Shown: positions 59,901 to 64,000 of the stretch, piece by piece
Layout of the letters: every line of letters starts with the position of its first letter
Position numbering within the stretch: the stretch's first letter is position 1
Source of the DNA: Vigna angularis
Lineage: Eukaryota > Streptophyta > Magnoliopsida > Fabales > Fabaceae
Length of the DNA stretch: 64,000 nt
Direction of reading: 5' to 3'
Assembly: GCF_016808095.1 (NCBI RefSeq)
Contig: NC_068971.1
Coordinates: 28,231,631 to 28,295,630 of the forward strand
Program-made: the position numbers and the translations under genes
Notes under the pieces: model-generated
The model's input: only the letters and a program-made list of their open reading frames with translations
The model's database searches: none
Told to the model about the DNA's origin: nothing

Positions 59901-60332
59901 CAATCTGAAGCAAATAACCAGAAGACCATTAAAAAACATCCAAATTTAGAAGAACTGGAGACTGCAGAAATAAGTCCAAGTAGTGATACTAAAGAACTTG
60001 GAAAGGAACGTGAAGTTGCCAAACTTGGAGGTGTCTCTGAATCTGTCTCCGTAGATATCACAGAACATATAGACACTGGAAAACTGGAAACTCAAGAGGC
60101 CGAAACTGGTACATCGGGCAACACAAAAGAAGGAGAAGAATTCGAAAAAATAAGCCCGTCATCGAGTGTTGGTGTCATATCCAGAGACTCTCAAGACAGT
60201 GGCACCAAAGTTTTGCACAAAAAATCTCACGGCATCCTGTCAGGTGTAGGATCAAAGGTGAAGCACTCAATTTCCAAAGTGAAGAAAGTCATTACGGGCA
60301 AGTCTTCACACCCCAAGACACCACCATCATAA
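25413..60332 (+). CDS. Giant modular acidic repeat protein, 40 coding exons, predicted 4,149 aa
   Basis: I built this gene from splice signals, sister-exon comparison and phase. Each exon opens after AG and closes before GT, adjacent phases match at all 39 junctions, and the exons total 12,450 nt ending at TAA 60,330-60,332. Exon coordinates are in the entries that follow. The product is highly charged, rich in E, K, T, Q and D, with few aromatic residues, no signal peptide, no membrane span and no enzyme motif that I recognise. It is probably largely disordered or coiled coil. Most of it is repeats of a two-exon module: exon A, phase 1 in and 0 out, containing [18 protein letters not shown] and [13 protein letters not shown] motifs, and exon B, phase 0 in and 1 out, ending near DVEIPKSE. 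The last exon ends in a basic tail. The function is unknown. Exon calls around decayed exons (4, 17, 26, 38) are less certain, and further upstream exons within intron 1 cannot be excluded. Confidence 0.78.
25455..29203 (+). other. Intron 1 (about 3.7 kb)
   Basis: It runs from GTATGT to TTTTTGCAG. It holds AT-rich sequence and a weak TRIM-like relic near 26,026-26,130 with GCCGACTTGTGTGATAAG and CTAGTCAATGTGGAAC words. Short open frames at 26,811-27,761 resemble nothing I know. Confidence 0.55.
29204..29513 (+). CDS. Exon 2 of the giant gene
   Basis: Acceptor TTTCTTTTTGCAG, then [15 protein letters not shown] in phase 0. The donor CCAG|GTTTTG leaves phase 1. It encodes residues 15-118, a charged segment unlike the later modules. 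Confidence 0.75.
29617..30182 (+). CDS. Exons 3 and 4 (29617-29795, 29939-30182): first A/B-type pair
   Basis: Exon 3 starts [13 protein letters not shown] and ends at CTCGAG|GTTAGG in phase 0, the standard exon A donor. Exon 4 opens after AAACAG with [11 protein letters not shown]. The usual B-type donor (GAAG|GTAATT) has decayed here: the AAG before TAATTATG at 30,231 would leave the wrong phase. The upstream donor ATAG|GTATTA at 30,182 gives the expected phase 1, so I use it. Confidence 0.65.
30366..31059 (+). CDS. Exons 5 and 6 (30366-30494, 30838-31059): phase 1-1 exons
   Basis: Both exons open after a GACAG or GATAG acceptor with a glycine split by the intron. Both close with the donor A|GTATGT after an ATDS or TETES tail, phase 1 in and out. 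They therefore add whole codons (129 and 222 nt). Exon 6 carries [18 protein letters not shown], a drifted version of the module motif, and both share a [13 protein letters not shown] segment. They look like an A exon start joined to a third exon-end type. Confidence 0.7.
31424..32071 (+). CDS. Exons 7 and 8 (31424-31596, 31798-32071): short A plus long B
   Basis: Exon 7 ([18 protein letters not shown] to STVIE) is a shortened A exon that keeps the VQ-x3-DQI-x2-QQ core. Exon 8 begins [16 protein letters not shown], contains a [16 protein letters not shown] segment shared with exons 33 and 37, and closes at AAAG|GTAATT. The short intron between them contains a TA/TATATGTA microsatellite. Confidence 0.75.
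31621..31724. repeat. TATA-rich microsatellite in intron 7
   Basis: Interrupted (TA)n with TATATGTA units occupies half of the 201-nt intron between exons 7 and 8. Confidence 0.9.
32410..33002 (+). CDS. Exons 9 and 10 (32410-32585, 32735-33002)
   Basis: Exon 9 opens after AACAATAG with [19 protein letters not shown], an A exon start, and closes at CCAGAG|GTTCGG in phase 0. Exon 10 ([17 protein letters not shown]) ends at ACAGAAA|GTATGT in phase 1, the same donor type as exons 5, 6 and 35. The retrotransposon-bearing intron 10 (33,003-39,105) follows. Confidence 0.75.
33240..33530 (-). mobile_element. Decayed LTR fragment in intron 10
   Basis: The words AAATCCCTATGATTTAGGAATAT and drifted copies occur three times. 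They match, in reverse orientation, the solo LTR at 40,906-41,125 (CCCTAAATCATAGGGATC). Just upstream, ATAACATCAG|GAATGCCACCAG at 33,222-33,240 looks like the dead start of another A exon. Confidence 0.45.
33656..34071 (+). repeat. 5' LTR of the Ty3 element
   Basis: 416 bp, TG...CA. Compared with the 3' LTR it has an extra repeat of AAGAAGAGTACC and GTCCGAACAGTATGG units near the start. It lacks a stretch of about 45 bp (GGGCGGGAAAGTTTG...) that is present at about 38,816-38,862. These indels plus scattered substitutions show that the insertion is not recent. Confidence 0.93.
34075..34092 (+). other. Candidate primer binding site
   Basis: TGGTCCGACCTACCGGAT begins three bases after the 5' LTR, where a tRNA primer should pair. 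I cannot name the tRNA with confidence. The truncated element at 50,150-50,789 carries the same sequence in TGGTCCGACCTGCC form, so the two are related. Confidence 0.6.
34113..34787 (+). pseudogene. Ty3 gag (broken)
   Basis: From ATG 34,113 one frame carries the gag core with [24 protein letters not shown] and [15 protein letters not shown], but is cut by stops at 34,227, 34,455 and 34,785. The zinc-knuckle region after it (about 34,930-35,030) survives only as scattered Cys and His codons. Gag would form the virus-like particle. Confidence 0.85.
35142..35717 (+). pseudogene. Ty3 aspartic protease region
   Basis: In the same frame as gag, this segment contains [12 protein letters not shown], the retropepsin active site (D-S-G), and later [14 protein letters not shown], the flap/dimer region. 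The frame shifts just after this into the reverse transcriptase. Confidence 0.9.
35702..37110 (+). pseudogene. Ty3 reverse transcriptase and RNase H (broken)
   Basis: The segment reads [31 protein letters not shown] and the catalytic FFDDILIYS (polymerase aspartates present). RNase H follows with [11 protein letters not shown]. Stops fall at 35,963 and 36,416, with a further stop just after. A frameshift lies near 36,866, and two stops fall inside RNase H near 36,937 and 36,988. The stretch ends with [12 protein letters not shown]. Confidence 0.93.
37110..38750 (+). pseudogene. Ty3 integrase with chromodomain (broken)
   Basis: The HHCC zinc finger ([13 protein letters not shown] ... HCLVCQQHK) is followed by a frameshift near 37,578. 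The core then resumes with [19 protein letters not shown] and [11 protein letters not shown], which carry the second Asp and the Glu of the DDE triad. The first Asp survives in another frame (SMDFIV). The C-terminus has [20 protein letters not shown] and [10 protein letters not shown], a chromodomain of the chromovirus type, which targets insertion to marked chromatin. The frame runs about 100 bases into the 3' LTR. Confidence 0.93.
38638..38648 (+). other. Polypurine tract of the Ty3 element
   Basis: AAGGGAAGGGT lies directly before the 3' LTR, the position of the plus-strand primer. Confidence 0.75.
38651..39073 (+). repeat. 3' LTR of the Ty3 element
   Basis: 423 bp, starts TGTTAGGAGTTGG and ends CGGAAACCTAACA. 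Its last bases contain CTAAC, a good plant branch-point match, 34 nt before the acceptor of exon 11 (39,105). Confidence 0.93.
39106..39771 (+). CDS. Exons 11 and 12 (39106-39503, 39627-39771): A/B module
   Basis: Exon 11 opens after CAACAACAG with [19 protein letters not shown], carries [19 protein letters not shown] (an expanded proline motif) and closes at GCTCAG|GTTAGG. Exon 12 ([19 protein letters not shown]) is a standard 145-nt B exon ending GAAG|GTAATT. This is the first module in which both members have the consensus splice sites. Confidence 0.85.
40119..40851 (+). CDS. Exons 13 and 14 (40119-40594, 40707-40851): A/B module
   Basis: Exon 13 ([19 protein letters not shown]) carries [18 protein letters not shown] and closes at GCACAG|GTTAGG. 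Exon 14 ([19 protein letters not shown]) is 145 nt and ends GATG|GTAATT. Phases are 1-0 and 0-1. Confidence 0.85.
40906..41125 (+). mobile_element. Solo LTR in intron 14
   Basis: 220 bp flanked by CAAAA at 40,901-40,905 and 41,126-41,130. It ends TATAACA and starts CATTAG, probably a mutated TGTTAG. It contains a TATATATAG promoter-like box. Removing it restores an intron that lines up with the sister introns after exons 12 and 16, which independently supports the insertion. Confidence 0.75.
41511..42194 (+). CDS. Exons 15 and 16 (41511-41923, 42053-42194): A/B module, A shortened
   Basis: Exon 15 ([19 protein letters not shown]) has lost the SCIPEIELD segment: after ESEVIENA it goes straight to IVVQ and the GTTAGG donor, still in frame (413 nt). 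Exon 16 ([19 protein letters not shown]) is a 142-nt B exon. An (AT)n microsatellite at 41,943-41,974 lies in the intron between them. Confidence 0.82.
42460..43040 (+). pseudogene. Dead A exon split by an LTR-like insertion
   Basis: [20 protein letters not shown] at 42,460 is clearly the inside of an A exon, but the first codons and a usable acceptor phase are gone. A frameshift occurs near 42,605, where the usual TTNYTEEQEV reading breaks. Text from about 42,693 to 42,940 is foreign. In reverse it begins TGTTAGAAATATAAG, like an LTR start. Exon text resumes at 42,942 ([11 protein letters not shown]) only to reach a TGA at 43,040. Confidence 0.6.
42715..43368 (+). repeat. 327-bp tandem duplication covering insertion and exon start
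   Basis: 42,715-43,041 and 43,042-43,368 are nearly identical; I find one clear base difference, GTAAATTG versus GTTAATTG. The duplication copied the insertion plus about 100 nt of exon. The second copy of the exon start is the one continuous with the rest of the A exon (exon 17). Confidence 0.9.
43269..43516 (+). CDS. Exon 17: rescued 3' half of an A exon
   Basis: After TTCTAACAG the frame [18 protein letters not shown] continues through [17 protein letters not shown] to VQ and the GTTAGG donor. The acceptor lies in the end of the LTR-like insertion and gives phase 1, so the exon still fits the phase-1 end of exon 16. Confidence 0.65.
43636..44148 (+). CDS. Exon 18: founder-like fused exon H1 (513 nt)
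   Basis: It opens after AATTAG with [19 protein letters not shown]. It has three more codons at the start than the later copies and reads SDQQDKQ rather than SGEQDKQ, closer to ordinary B and A exons. It is probably nearest the original fusion. It closes at TTTCAG|GTTAGG. Confidence 0.88.
44275..44778 (+). CDS. Exon 19: fused exon H2
   Basis: 504 nt, phase 0-0, [20 protein letters not shown] to KPIVFQ. It differs from H3 at only two residues ([11 protein letters not shown] versus [11 protein letters not shown]), so this pair is among the youngest. Confidence 0.9.
44905..45408 (+). CDS. Exon 20: fused exon H3
   Basis: 504 nt, phase 0-0. It reads [19 protein letters not shown] and ends KPIVFQ before GTTAGG. 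Its upstream intron is almost base-identical to the one before H2. Confidence 0.9.
45535..46038 (+). CDS. Exon 21: fused exon H4
   Basis: 504 nt, phase 0-0. Marked by [23 protein letters not shown] and [16 protein letters not shown]. The IQLDGKAI ending is shared with H5. Confidence 0.9.
46165..46668 (+). CDS. Exon 22: fused exon H5
   Basis: 504 nt, phase 0-0. Marked by [34 protein letters not shown] and VIDDTNQI. It has more private changes than its neighbours. Confidence 0.9.
46795..47298 (+). CDS. Exon 23: fused exon H6
   Basis: 504 nt, phase 0-0. Marked by [30 protein letters not shown] and KASVFQ. Confidence 0.9.
47425..47928 (+). CDS. Exon 24: fused exon H7
   Basis: 504 nt, phase 0-0. 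It begins [17 protein letters not shown], resembling the VNRV of H1. Other marks are [28 protein letters not shown] and KAVVFQ. Confidence 0.9.
48055..48169 (+). CDS. Exon 25: shortened B exon closing the array
   Basis: It starts [20 protein letters not shown] after the same CAACCAG acceptor as the H exons, then follows ordinary B sequence ([13 protein letters not shown]). It ends GAAG|GTAATA in phase 1 and is 115 nt. It returns the transcript to the A/B phase pattern. Confidence 0.85.
48543..49272 (+). CDS. Exons 26 and 27 (48543-49024, 49128-49272): A/B module with shifted acceptor
   Basis: The usual acceptor AACAG|GTGTGCCAG is mutated to AATGTGTGCCAG, with no AG before GTGTGCC. The next AG, inside GTGCCAG, gives a start at 48,543 ([19 protein letters not shown]) in the correct phase 1, costing only two codons. 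The exon carries [17 protein letters not shown] and ends TTCAG|GTAAGC. Exon 27 ([19 protein letters not shown]) is a normal 145-nt B exon. Confidence 0.75.
49569..49741 (+). pseudogene. Truncated A exon cut by an insertion
   Basis: It has a perfect start (AATAACAG|GTGTGCCAAAAGATGAAGC) and reads [20 protein letters not shown] to [10 protein letters not shown], then diverges and hits TAA. No donor is available, so it must be skipped. Exon 27 (phase 1 out) joins exon 28 (phase 1 in) without loss of frame. The missing second half and its B exon were lost with the insertion of the DNA at about 49,742-51,500. Confidence 0.75.
50066..50150. mobile_element. Fragment of the MITE family seen at 11,047-11,537
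   Basis: ACGAGTTTACGTAAACTC followed by GTTTGACAACCTT corresponds to the end of the element near 11,050. Only one end is present. Confidence 0.55.
50150..50789 (-). mobile_element. Truncated Ty3 element, 5' LTR and start of gag
   Basis: Read on the minus strand, an LTR starts TGTTGGTATT at 50,789 and ends CCTATCA at 50,453. It is followed by the primer site TGGTCCGACCTGCC and a gag N-terminus with [14 protein letters not shown], down to about 50,150. The primer site and the GGAAGG-rich gag start resemble those of the element at 33,656. The rest is missing. Confidence 0.75.
50790..51100 (-). pseudogene. Ty1/copia protease-region relic
   Basis: The minus-strand frame reads [20 protein letters not shown] followed by [15 protein letters not shown]. 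It matches the copia protease region, in which DSGATDHMT is the active site, with the catalytic Asp replaced by Val. The match stops at 50,790, exactly where the Ty3 LTR begins, so the Ty3 element appears to have inserted into it. Confidence 0.6.
51739..52481 (+). CDS. Exons 28 and 29 (51739-52220, 52337-52481): A/B module
   Basis: Exon 28 opens after TTTTTGCAG with [19 protein letters not shown]. An alternative AG six bases further on also keeps phase 1. It carries [18 protein letters not shown] and [16 protein letters not shown]. Exon 29 ([19 protein letters not shown]) is a 145-nt B exon ending AAAG|GTAACT. Confidence 0.83.
52779..53098 (-). mobile_element. TRIM-like element in intron 29
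   Basis: Two drifted terminal copies, each with a TTAAGC-TAACTCAA-CC-type start and a GAACTTTGCAC or GAGGTTTGCATCC core, flank a short internal part. This organisation and wording match the TRIMs at 55,897-56,593. Sister introns lack this segment. Confidence 0.55.
53162..53933 (+). CDS. Exons 30 and 31 (53162-53664, 53792-53933): A/B module
   Basis: Exon 30 ([20 protein letters not shown]) contains [19 protein letters not shown], the A-type text most like the interior of the fused exons. It also has a small internal duplication of the [13 protein letters not shown] type. Exon 31 ([19 protein letters not shown]) uses the acceptor CACCAG|AAAAG. Confidence 0.83.
54237..55380 (+). CDS. Exons 32 and 33 (54237-54958, 55083-55380): long fused A-A exon plus long B
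   Basis: Exon 32 is 722 nt. It begins as an A exon ([19 protein letters not shown]), then after [12 protein letters not shown] reads [16 protein letters not shown], which is the start of a second A exon. The coding text ACAACAATAGGTGAGCCAGA still looks like a splice acceptor read through. The second half ends with [16 protein letters not shown] and VVE. Exon 33 ([19 protein letters not shown]) is a long B exon with the [13 protein letters not shown] segment also found in exons 8 and 37. Confidence 0.8.
55897..56260 (-). mobile_element. TRIM element 1 (minus orientation)
   Basis: Terminal repeats of about 110-120 bp (55,897-56,007 and 56,141-56,260) run, on the minus strand, from TGTTGGAAGTCC to a TTAACA end, the first copy being damaged. 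The internal part is only about 133 bp. It has no coding capacity, as expected for a TRIM. Confidence 0.7.
56263..56593 (+). mobile_element. TRIM element 2 (plus orientation, first LTR truncated)
   Basis: The end of an LTR (GTAAGGTTGAGTTAGGCTTA to TTCTAAACA, 56,263-56,314) is followed by TGGTATAAAAACC. This matches the start of the tRNA-Met primer site (TGGTATCAGAGC type). A full LTR follows at about 56,471-56,593. With element 1 it forms an inverted repeat. Confidence 0.68.
56993..57256 (+). mobile_element. Probable solo LTR upstream of exon 34
   Basis: A TG start near 56,995, the promoter-like GCTATAAATAGAGGAGTTGA, and an AATATTTATTTTC region precede the exon 34 polypyrimidine tract. The ends are not certain and no clean target duplication was found. 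Confidence 0.4.
57292..57898 (+). CDS. Exons 34 and 35 (57292-57464, 57616-57898)
   Basis: Exon 34 ([19 protein letters not shown]) is a short A exon ending CCTGAG|GTGTGA. Exon 35 ([20 protein letters not shown]) ends ACAGACT|GTATGT in phase 1, the third exon-end type seen in exons 5, 6 and 10. Confidence 0.75.
58074..58618 (+). CDS. Exons 36 and 37 (58074-58246, 58336-58618)
   Basis: Exon 36 ([20 protein letters not shown], then [15 protein letters not shown]) closely resembles exon 7 in length and text. Exon 37 ([19 protein letters not shown]) resembles exon 8. The pair 36-37 and the pair 7-8 are probably duplicates of one another, far apart in the gene. Confidence 0.8.
58963..59685 (+). 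CDS. Exons 38 and 39 (58963-59292, 59510-59685)
   Basis: At exon 38 the ancestral GTGTGC start is damaged. The acceptor TTTTAAAG|CG at 58,962 gives the phase 1 needed and the text [20 protein letters not shown]. It ends like a B exon ([13 protein letters not shown]) at GAAA|GTAGTT, so it is an A-to-B fusion, phase 1-1. Exon 39 ([20 protein letters not shown]) ends CTCGAG|GTTTGA in phase 0. Confidence 0.65.
59856..60332 (+). CDS. Exon 40: last exon with basic tail
   Basis: After TTAAAAAAG the frame [20 protein letters not shown] is in phase 0. The exon encodes residues 3,992-4,149. The body is acidic like the rest, but the last 45 or so residues are basic and non-repetitive ([20 protein letters not shown], then [14 protein letters not shown]). 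This is the only part without module character, and I expect it to be the most conserved between species. It may be a binding or targeting tail (inference). Confidence 0.82.
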   Translation, partial: GPGNTSVENDEKVEVQSEANNQKTIKKHPNLEELETAEISPSSDTKELGKEREVAKLGGVSESVSVDITEHIDTGKLETQEAETGTSGNTKEGEEFEKISPSSSVGVISRDSQDSGTKVLHKKSHGILSGVGSKVKHSISKVKKVITGKSSHPKTPPS

Positions 60333-60560
60333 AAATTAAAAAATAAGTGCTCATTAGACAACTACATGCTGCTGTTGAAAATATAATATGCTCATGTTGG
60401 GGATTTTAGAGGGCTTATTTCTTATGTTTGAGTAATTGGATTGATTTGTTTCATTGATGTATTGTTTGGTTTGTCATTGGTTTTGAAATTTGATCTTACG
60501 GATGATCTACTATCCTTCTAATCGGTGTAATGTATTCTTATTCTCTTTTTATGGATTTAG
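60333..60560 (+). other. 3' UTR of the giant gene
   Basis: AT-rich sequence after the TAA, with T-rich words typical of plant 3' ends (TTGTTTCATTGATGTATTG, TGTAATGTATTC). The polyadenylation site cannot be placed exactly. Confidence 0.5.
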
Positions 60561-63333
60561 TATTTATTTCAAAACACAGGTACAAATAGCTGATAATTGA
60601 GAACACAAGGAAAGGATAAAGTAGTGTGTGTAAACAACATTTTGAAGAGAAGAAAAATGAGAAAGCAAGTACCAAAGGGACACCTGATAAGAATTATTAG
60701 ACACTACAAATGCATCGAAAGAACAGAGCAAACTGACGAAATTCCACTTCTTAACTTTGTTTTCACGAGAACCAAACGGAAACGTGAGAAAATTTTGCCA
60801 TAGAAGGAAAAAAGAACATACCTGGCTCAAACACCACCACCTGTACCTTTCAACGAATCAATGGTGGGTCAGGAAATAATAGCGAGCTGTGTTGGTGCGC
60901 GTGTTTTTCAGGGTTAATACACTATTTAAATCTAATTATTTCTTATAATTGTTTTCACGTTGTTTGTTGGGTAGAGAGTAAATAAATAAAATATTAGTTA
61001 AAATAGAAAAAACAGAACAGAAGTTAAAATGTACTCGGTGGAAAACAGATAAAAATGAGAGATGTTTAATCAACCAAACGTTGAATGTTTAACTTGTCGG
61101 TCCATATTATACATTAACTAAATTAGATTCATTTAATAAAACTTTGAAAATAAGTTCTAGAATCAAATAATTTATTAGTTTTAATCTATAACAAATTACT
61201 TCATTGATTCCAATTTCTCGGTATATTTGTTTATTTTTTATTTTTTGTATTTGTTTTATATAGTCATATGTTTGGTTGTTTGTTAAAACTTGTTGATATA
61301 ATTAGAACTTGAAAATACTAACCACGGCCAATGGTGTAGTGTCAATATCTTTTTCACATGAAAAACTCTTACACCTAAATACTTACTTAAATAAGATTTT
61401 TTAAGTACTATTTTGACTCGTGCACACAAATTTATTACAATAAAACTTTATTAAATATTTATAAGAATATAATCTATTATTTATAAAAGTAATAAAATTT
61501 ATGCAATATTTATTTTAAATAATATTAATAACAATTAAAATAATGAATTTGTAAACATTTGGAGAGTGAAAGAGGCAACAAAGGTTTTGAAAAATGAGAG
61601 ATGACGAATAGGTATCTTCCAGGAATGATGAATCCGGAAGATGTTTTCGACCCCACCTCTGTAACTTCATTTTCTTCCTTTATTCCTCACCAGCGTCTCC
61701 AATGTAAACAACAGTGTACACAAAAACTCCCCCAACTTCTTCTATACATGCTTCTTTCTCCCGAAAGACATTACAATATTACATATATGTCTCCACGTAC
61801 ATCTCCGCCATCACCAACGCCTATGCCGCTATCTCTGAATAACTCTTCCATTACACCACCTCATTATCTAATCAAAAAAATGTCACATTATCTATATCAA
61901 TAAAGTGTGAGGCAAAACATTTACATCAAGGAAGTGCATAGCACAACTGAAAAAAATGAGAAAAATGTTATATATATTATTTTTATTTTATTTTTAGTTA
62001 ATTAATTAATTATTATTATTTATTTGTATTTTAAACTTAATTTATATATTTTTTATTATAGACAGAGTACTTAATCTCTTTAAGAGCTTCGTACCAAAAA
62101 ATTATATATTCATTGTTCTTTAGATAATATAAATTGTTTTTAACATATAAATCAATTATTTGTCATTGTAGATCAGACATTAATATCCTCATACCTACTA
62201 ATTGAGATGAGATGCATTTCCTTTCGCTCTCGAAAAGGACATTTTATGGATTGGATTAAAAGGATCAATCATTCTAAAATTAGGATTATTTTTTGTTGAA
62301 AATATTCACTTGTAACATATCATATCTCAATGGATTGACATAATTTTTCTATTGTATGTACATTTCCATAATGATGTTGTTTTTCCAAAATCAAATTTTG
62401 GACAGAATCTCAGACGAGTCATCCTTTAACTCAAGGGAGATTAATTCCATACATAATTTTTACTATAATTAATATAGTATCTAGAACCTAAGGTTTTTTA
62501 GAAAAAAAAAATATCATTGTCATGTATGTCATAAAAAATTGTTTTTAAAAGAAAAATCATTATTACATTTGACATCCAATCAATTTACAATCAATTTCTT
62601 GTATTATTATCTCATCCAATCAATATATAATCAATATAGCAACAGATTCAATTGAACTAAAAAAAAGAAGTCATTTCAAACATTAAATTGTCTAATAATA
62701 TTTAATACATTATTTCTACATCAAACTATATATTAAATCCAAACATTACACTAACGTACATACACTAATAAATTGTAATCAAATTTCTACTAACACTCAA
62801 AATAAAAAAAAGTCTACTCATTAAAAATCTACAAATAAAATAATAGAGTTAAAATAATATTACAATGCTCAGAAATACCTAATGTATTAAGATCCAACAA
62901 AGAAACTTAGAATTCTATATCAGATCCTATCAATCTAACATACTTTAAGCAATAGAGCTTAGCCATACTTTCCTACCTAGAACTAACCTGATACTAACAC
63001 TACCAACCAGACACAAATCACTTTGAAACACCTCAATCATTGCATCAATATAAAATATGTAACCTAAGACTTATGTTCACAAATTCCACATAAATGAAAC
63101 AGAATGTGACATGTTTTTAGAACATTTGAAAAGGAAAAAAAAAAACTATCCCAGATTGCATCCCAATGATGGAAGTAAGAAATTTGAATGCGAAATTAGG
63201 TTGGAACATGAAAATTATTGAAAAGATCACCAGAAATGAATAAAATGACAAACTCAATTGTTATGATATAGATACATTATAGCATAAAGAAATTAATACT
63301 TAACATGCCGACATTCACACCTATAAAACTCAC
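60561..63333. other. AT-rich intergenic DNA
   Basis: No recognisable gene. A donor-like GAGCCAG|GTATGT on the minus strand near 60,824 might be the end of a 5' untranslated exon of a leftward transcript, but no coding exon supports it. The open frame at 61,601-61,903 resembles nothing I know. Confidence 0.5.
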
Positions 63334-63410
63334 CAATCACATTCCATCCATAACCTTTCTTCAAAAGAACTTCTGGAGCAATATAATGGTGTACCAATTG
63401 TGGAATAAGC
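63334..63410 (-). pseudogene. Exon relic of an NDR-type AGC protein kinase
   Basis: On the minus strand, between the acceptor TTTGTAG and the donor GTGAGT, the text reads AYSTIGTP, then YIAPEVLLKKGYG and, after another shift, MECDW-like codons. This is the activation-loop/APE region of NDR (AGC-family) kinases. Two deletions relative to the expected text, 2 bp after GTP and 1 bp after GYG, break the frame. No other kinase exon was found, so this is a dead fragment. Confidence 0.72.
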
Positions 63411-64000
63411 CTACAAAGGTTTATACATTTAAAAATTACAAGCACACAAAAAAGATGTACACCAATGCCATCTTTAACCATTAGTTTAATGAAGCCGTTT
63501 ATTTTCGTTTTTTCATTGTGCTTATCTATTTTGACTTAGAATATTTTGGTAATTGTAGAGAAGAAATAGCAAATCAAGATTAATTACCTGGTGGAGATTC
63601 CAACTGAGAAACTCCAGGGCTAGTTTTTGCTTGAAAGTTAACACAGAAATTAATGATCTTCCCTTAAGGAATTAGAAATCACGAGTGCTCTCAACAATAG
63701 TTTAATACAAATGAGAACATACAGTTATACGTTCGATGGACTGTAATGATTCTGAAATACATATCACGTTCAAGAATTGACAAAGAAAGATACATATGTC
63801 AATAGAATTATATTTTAAATCATTTATCTATTACTTTGAAAATTCTAATTGATTCCAATGGCATTTTATTGCAATAAAAAAGGTATATATATTTATTACA
63901 AAGTTAATTATTTTTATAATGTTATTTAATTATAATTTTGTTAAGTTTATTAGTGTTATAAAAATTACTTTTAAAGTCTCGTCAATCATGTTTTTTATTA
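63411..64000. other. AT-rich DNA at the right edge
   Basis: No gene recognised. CCACCAG|GTAATT on the minus strand near 63,590 could be a donor of an upstream exon of the kinase relic, but the text before it matches nothing I know. Confidence 0.4.

Noticed and set aside
60597..60930. Possible leftward gene starting just downstream of the giant gene
   Set aside because: Only one donor-like site and no coding exon; not enough to call.

Overview
This window is plant nuclear DNA, most likely from a legume (inference). It has GT-AG introns, AT-rich intergenic DNA, and CACTA, Mutator-like, Tourist-like, Ty3 chromovirus, copia and TRIM transposons. One short TRIM family is of a kind I recall from bean and soybean promoters and introns. 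There are no prokaryotic features and no RNA genes that I can see.

Left part (1-25,400): no intact gene was found. It is a transposon landscape. A Mutator-type foldback element (2304-3432) has a 9-bp target duplication. A complete non-autonomous CACTA element (3529-8449) has an AGA target duplication and carries pieces of two host genes, one like BIG and one like ClpX. Next come a Tourist-like MITE (9736-10036), a gypsy gag relic, a second MITE (about 11,047-11,537), a 3' fragment of a UDP-glucuronate decarboxylase gene (13,737-13,979) and the 5' part of a second CACTA element (16,723-18,079). About 6 kb of AT-rich DNA follows.

Centre and right (25,413-60,332, + strand): one giant gene that I reconstruct as 40 coding exons. 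Every exon junction is phase-compatible, and the exons sum to 12,450 nt, giving a predicted 4,149-residue protein. The protein is very acidic and rich in E, K, T and Q. I recognise no catalytic domain or membrane span; it ends in a short basic tail. Most of the gene is built from a repeated two-exon module. Exon A (phase 1 in, 0 out, about 480 nt) carries a [14 protein letters not shown] motif, and exon B is phase 0 in, 1 out, usually about 145 nt. In the middle, a fused B-A exon with phase 0 at both ends has been amplified as a 630-bp exon-plus-intron unit, giving seven consecutive copies (43,636-47,928) that encode residues 1,329-2,507. Dead exons, shifted splice acceptors, an exonised acceptor and transposons sit between the modules. 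The largest transposon is a decayed 5.4-kb Ty3 chromovirus (33,656-39,073, target duplication AATTG), whose end lies 27-32 nt from a splice acceptor.

Right end (60,333-64,000): the 3' UTR of the giant gene, AT-rich DNA, and one exon-sized relic of an NDR-type AGC kinase on the minus strand (63,334-63,410).
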